A stretch of DNA of 64,000 bases from Parabacteroides sp. PH5-46 (GTDB lineage: Bacteria > Bacteroidota > Bacteroidia > Bacteroidales > Tannerellaceae): positions 1 through 64,000 of the forward strand of contig NZ_JARXXA010000018.1 of assembly GCF_029892785.1 (NCBI RefSeq), in the 5' to 3' direction. Shown piece by piece: positions 62,047 through 64,000 of the stretch. The position numbers and the translations under genes were made by a program. Every line of letters begins with the position of its first letter. The stretch's first letter is position 1. The notes beneath the pieces were generated by a model that was given only the letters and a program-made list of their open reading frames with translations, ran no database searches and had not been told where the DNA came from.

Positions 62047-63399
62047 ATGGCAAAAAAGGGAACCATTTTAGTGGTAGATGACAATAAGGCAATATTAGCG
62101 GCTGTGCGTATGCTGCTGGAAGCTTATTTTCAAAAGGTTATAACTCTAACTTCTCCCAATCAGATCAAGACTACCCTGCATGAAGAAACGGTAGATGTTG
62201 TCTTGCTTGATATGAACTTCTCGGCAGGGATCAACACCGGAAACGAGGGATTATTCTGGCTGGCGGAAATAAAGAAGACAGATCCCTCCATGCAAGTAGT
62301 CCTTTTTACGGCTTATGCAGATATAGATCTGGCCGTTCGCGGAATAAAGGAAGGAGCGGCAGACTTTATCGTAAAGCCCTGGGATAATACAAAGTTGCTT
62401 GAAACCATACAGCATGCCTATGAACTAACAATTGCCAAAAAGAAAGGAACAACGATTCCCACTTCAAAGCAGGTTGTATCCAAGGAAAGCGGTATGTTCT
62501 GGGGAGAAAGCAATGCTATGCAGCAACTCCGTTCGCTGATAGAGAAAGTTGCCCAGACAGATGCTAATATCCTGATAACCGGTGAGAACGGTACAGGAAA
62601 AGAAATGCTGGCAAGGGAGATTCATTTACTGTCTAACAGAAAGAAGGAAGCCCTGGTGCCGGTTGACATGGGAGCGATCACCGAAACACTGTTTGAAAGC
62701 GAGCTGTTCGGCCATGTGAAAGGAGCGTTTACCGATGCGCGGGCAGACCGTCCGGGTAAATTTGAAGCTGCCAACAATGGTACGCTCTTCCTTGATGAAA
62801 TAGGAAACCTGCCATACCATCTTCAGTCCAAACTCCTAACAGCCTTGCAGAGCCGCAGTATCGTGCGGGTGGGTAGTAATACGCCCATACCTGTTAATAT
62901 CCGCCTGATATCGGCTACCAACCGGGATTTACAGGATATGGTTCTGAAAGAGCAGTTCAGGGAAGACCTACTATACCGTATGAATACGATACATGTAGAG
63001 ATTCCGCCCTTGCGCGAACGCTCGGAAGACATCGTTCCTCTTACGGAGATATTCTTTGTCCATTATGCCAATATGTACACCAAACCGACTTTGCAACTGA
63101 CAAGTAATGCCAAAGAGAAACTAAAAGCTCAGCCTTGGTTTGGTAATATTCGCGAATTGCAACATACGGTGGAAAAAGCCGTGATTATCAGCGATGGCAA
63201 TACCTTGGATGCTGATAGCTTTGATTTCCCTCGTAAGAAAGAATTACAGACAAAAGAAGCAACTACTCTGGAAGAAATGGAGTACAATATGATAAAGCAT
63301 GCTCTTGATAAGCATAATGGCAACCTTTCGCTGGTAGCCAGCCAACTGGGCATTTCTCGCCAGACATTATATAATAAGATTAAACGATACGAATTGTAA
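62047..63399 (+). CDS. Sigma-54-dependent NtrC-type response regulator
   Basis: A 450-residue enhancer-binding protein: receiver domain (about 1-125, phosphoacceptor D55 in VLLDMNF), AAA+ domain (about 150-375, Walker A GENGTGKE, Walker B LFLDEIGN) and a Fis-type helix-turn-helix at the C-terminus ([18 protein letters not shown]). The sigma-54 contact loop reads GAFTDA (226-231) instead of the classic GAFTGA. The ATG at 62047 ([13 protein letters not shown]) is preferred because the upstream in-frame sequence has no domain. It overlaps the histidine kinase start as TAATG. It probably activates the TolC operon promoter at 57970. Confidence 0.9.
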   Translation: MAKKGTILVVDDNKAILAAVRMLLEAYFQKVITLTSPNQIKTTLHEETVDVVLLDMNFSAGINTGNEGLFWLAEIKKTDPSMQVVLFTAYADIDLAVRGIKEGAADFIVKPWDNTKLLETIQHAYELTIAKKKGTTIPTSKQVVSKESGMFWGESNAMQQLRSLIEKVAQTDANILITGENGTGKEMLAREIHLLSNRKKEALVPVDMGAITETLFESELFGHVKGAFTDARADRPGKFEAANNGTLFLDEIGNLPYHLQSKLLTALQSRSIVRVGSNTPIPVNIRLISATNRDLQDMVLKEQFREDLLYRMNTIHVEIPPLRERSEDIVPLTEIFFVHYANMYTKPTLQLTSNAKEKLKAQPWFGNIRELQHTVEKAVIISDGNTLDADSFDFPRKKELQTKEATTLEEMEYNMIKHALDKHNGNLSLVASQLGISRQTLYNKIKRYEL

Positions 63400-64000
63400 T
63401 GATTAAAGGGTTTATCGACAGTCTTACGTTCCGCCTTTCTTCCTTGCTGATACTTACGGTAACTGCTACCTACCTGGCATTGGCTGAAGAATGGGTATGG
63501 TTTGCTGTTGTCCTGACCTTCTGGCTGTTCTTTCTGCAACTCATGCGCAGACTCTACAGGCGGAATGCACAAAAGGTTGCCTTTATGTTTGATGCCATCG
63601 ATAATGCCGATTATGCCTTCAAATATGCCACCAGCGGGCGCTTTTCCAATGATAAACTGGTCAATAAGTCCTTAAACCGCATTACCAAAATACTATTCCA
63701 GGCCAAAGCAGATGCTGCCCAGAAAGAGAAATACTACGAGTTGATCATGAATAGTATTACCACCGGTATTATTGTTGTAGACGATAATGGCTATATCTAT
63801 CAGACAAATAACGAAGCCTTGCGGCTGCTGGGACTTGCTGTCTTTACTCATGCCAAACAACTCCGGAAGATCGATGAAGGGCTGGCGGAGCTGATTACAA
63901 ATATTCAGCCCGGAACGAAGCAACAGATATCATTTACCAACGAGCGGGGCATGGTACATCTTTCCATCCGGGTATCGGAGATGACCTTGCAGGACAAGCA
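63399..64000 (+). CDS. Sensor histidine kinase, partial (runs off window end)
   Basis: Only the first 200 residues are inside the window. The frame begins ATG at 63399, overlapping the regulator stop. There are two membrane helices in the first 50 residues (LSSLLILTVTATYLAL and VWFAVVLTFWLFFLQLM), then a short linker and a PAS domain (YELIMNSITTGIIVVDDNGYIYQTNNEALRLLG). The kinase core must lie beyond 64000. It is the likely partner of the NtrC-type regulator. Confidence 0.8.
   Translation, partial: MIKGFIDSLTFRLSSLLILTVTATYLALAEEWVWFAVVLTFWLFFLQLMRRLYRRNAQKVAFMFDAIDNADYAFKYATSGRFSNDKLVNKSLNRITKILFQAKADAAQKEKYYELIMNSITTGIIVVDDNGYIYQTNNEALRLLGLAVFTHAKQLRKIDEGLAELITNIQPGTKQQISFTNERGMVHLSIRVSEMTLQDK

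Noticed and set aside
1-64000. tRNA, rRNA, transposase or integrase genes
   Set aside because: None was recognised on either strand. There are no tRNA-like cloverleaf ends and no DDE or tyrosine-recombinase signatures.

Overview
The window reads as a chromosome segment of a Bacteroidales bacterium, most likely a Parabacteroides-like member of the Tannerellaceae. The reasons are the TAnnTTTG minus-7 promoter boxes in front of most transcription units, few Shine-Dalgarno sites, a fimbrillin/FimB-type pilus locus, several ECF sigma/anti-sigma pairs, a C-terminal type IX secretion signal on a GH5 enzyme, and the overall gene repertoire. No rRNA, tRNA, transposase or CRISPR array was found. The species is not proven.

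Layout. 1-305: a gene-free stretch with a candidate leftward small RNA. 306-4385: Fe-S flavoprotein-like reductase, glycerate kinase, ECF sigma factor, Tat-exported Gfo/Idh/MocA oxidoreductase. 4446-7149: bactofilin, a stand-alone Card1/Can2-like CARF nuclease, and an HU-like protein with a C-terminal winged helix. 7198-16049 (minus strand): a sugar operon with AraC regulator, two cupin phosphoglucose isomerases, ROK sugar kinase, long mannose-6-phosphate isomerase, MFS sugar porter and secreted GH2 glycosidase. 16431-21483: a fimbrial operon (DUF3575 barrel, FimB/Mfa2-like anchor, three fimbrillins). 21484-22333: a long hairpin and the PKS promoter. 22334-41059: a nine-gene iterative PKS/PUFA-synthase-like operon with its own acyl carrier protein, phosphopantetheinyl transferase, hydrolase and export genes. 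41033-48414: acyltransferase, ABC-F ATPase, NagB-like/PIG-L fusion, sugar O-acetyltransferase and DUF5009 membrane protein. 48523-51244: two ECF sigma/partner operons. 51648-57942: MATE pump and an ABC permease/adaptor/TolC operon. 58282-61961: DUF6078-like protein, DUF4143 ATPase and a frameshifted GH5. 62047-64000: a sigma-54-type response regulator and the start of its histidine kinase.

How the parts work together. The PKS operon encodes a nearly complete iterative synthase: ER-like, KS, AT, ACP, KR, then KS, AT, DH and PPTase, then a free ACP and an alpha/beta hydrolase. Two MacB-type permeases, an adaptor, TolC and a MATE pump follow, so the product is probably exported or placed in the envelope. 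The TolC/HlyD/ABC operon at 52954-57942 has a sigma-54-type promoter with two upstream GTGTC-N9-GACAC-type sites, which fits control by the response regulator at 62047.

The most unusual feature is a recurring architecture not tied to one gene family. Five intergenic regions (6366-6447, 42289-42366, 51374-51455, 58139-58247, 60117-60207) each hold four or five short palindromes at a strict 22-23 bp period. Two of these arrays are clearly homologous although 45 kb apart. The palindromes differ between arrays, but the phase is kept.
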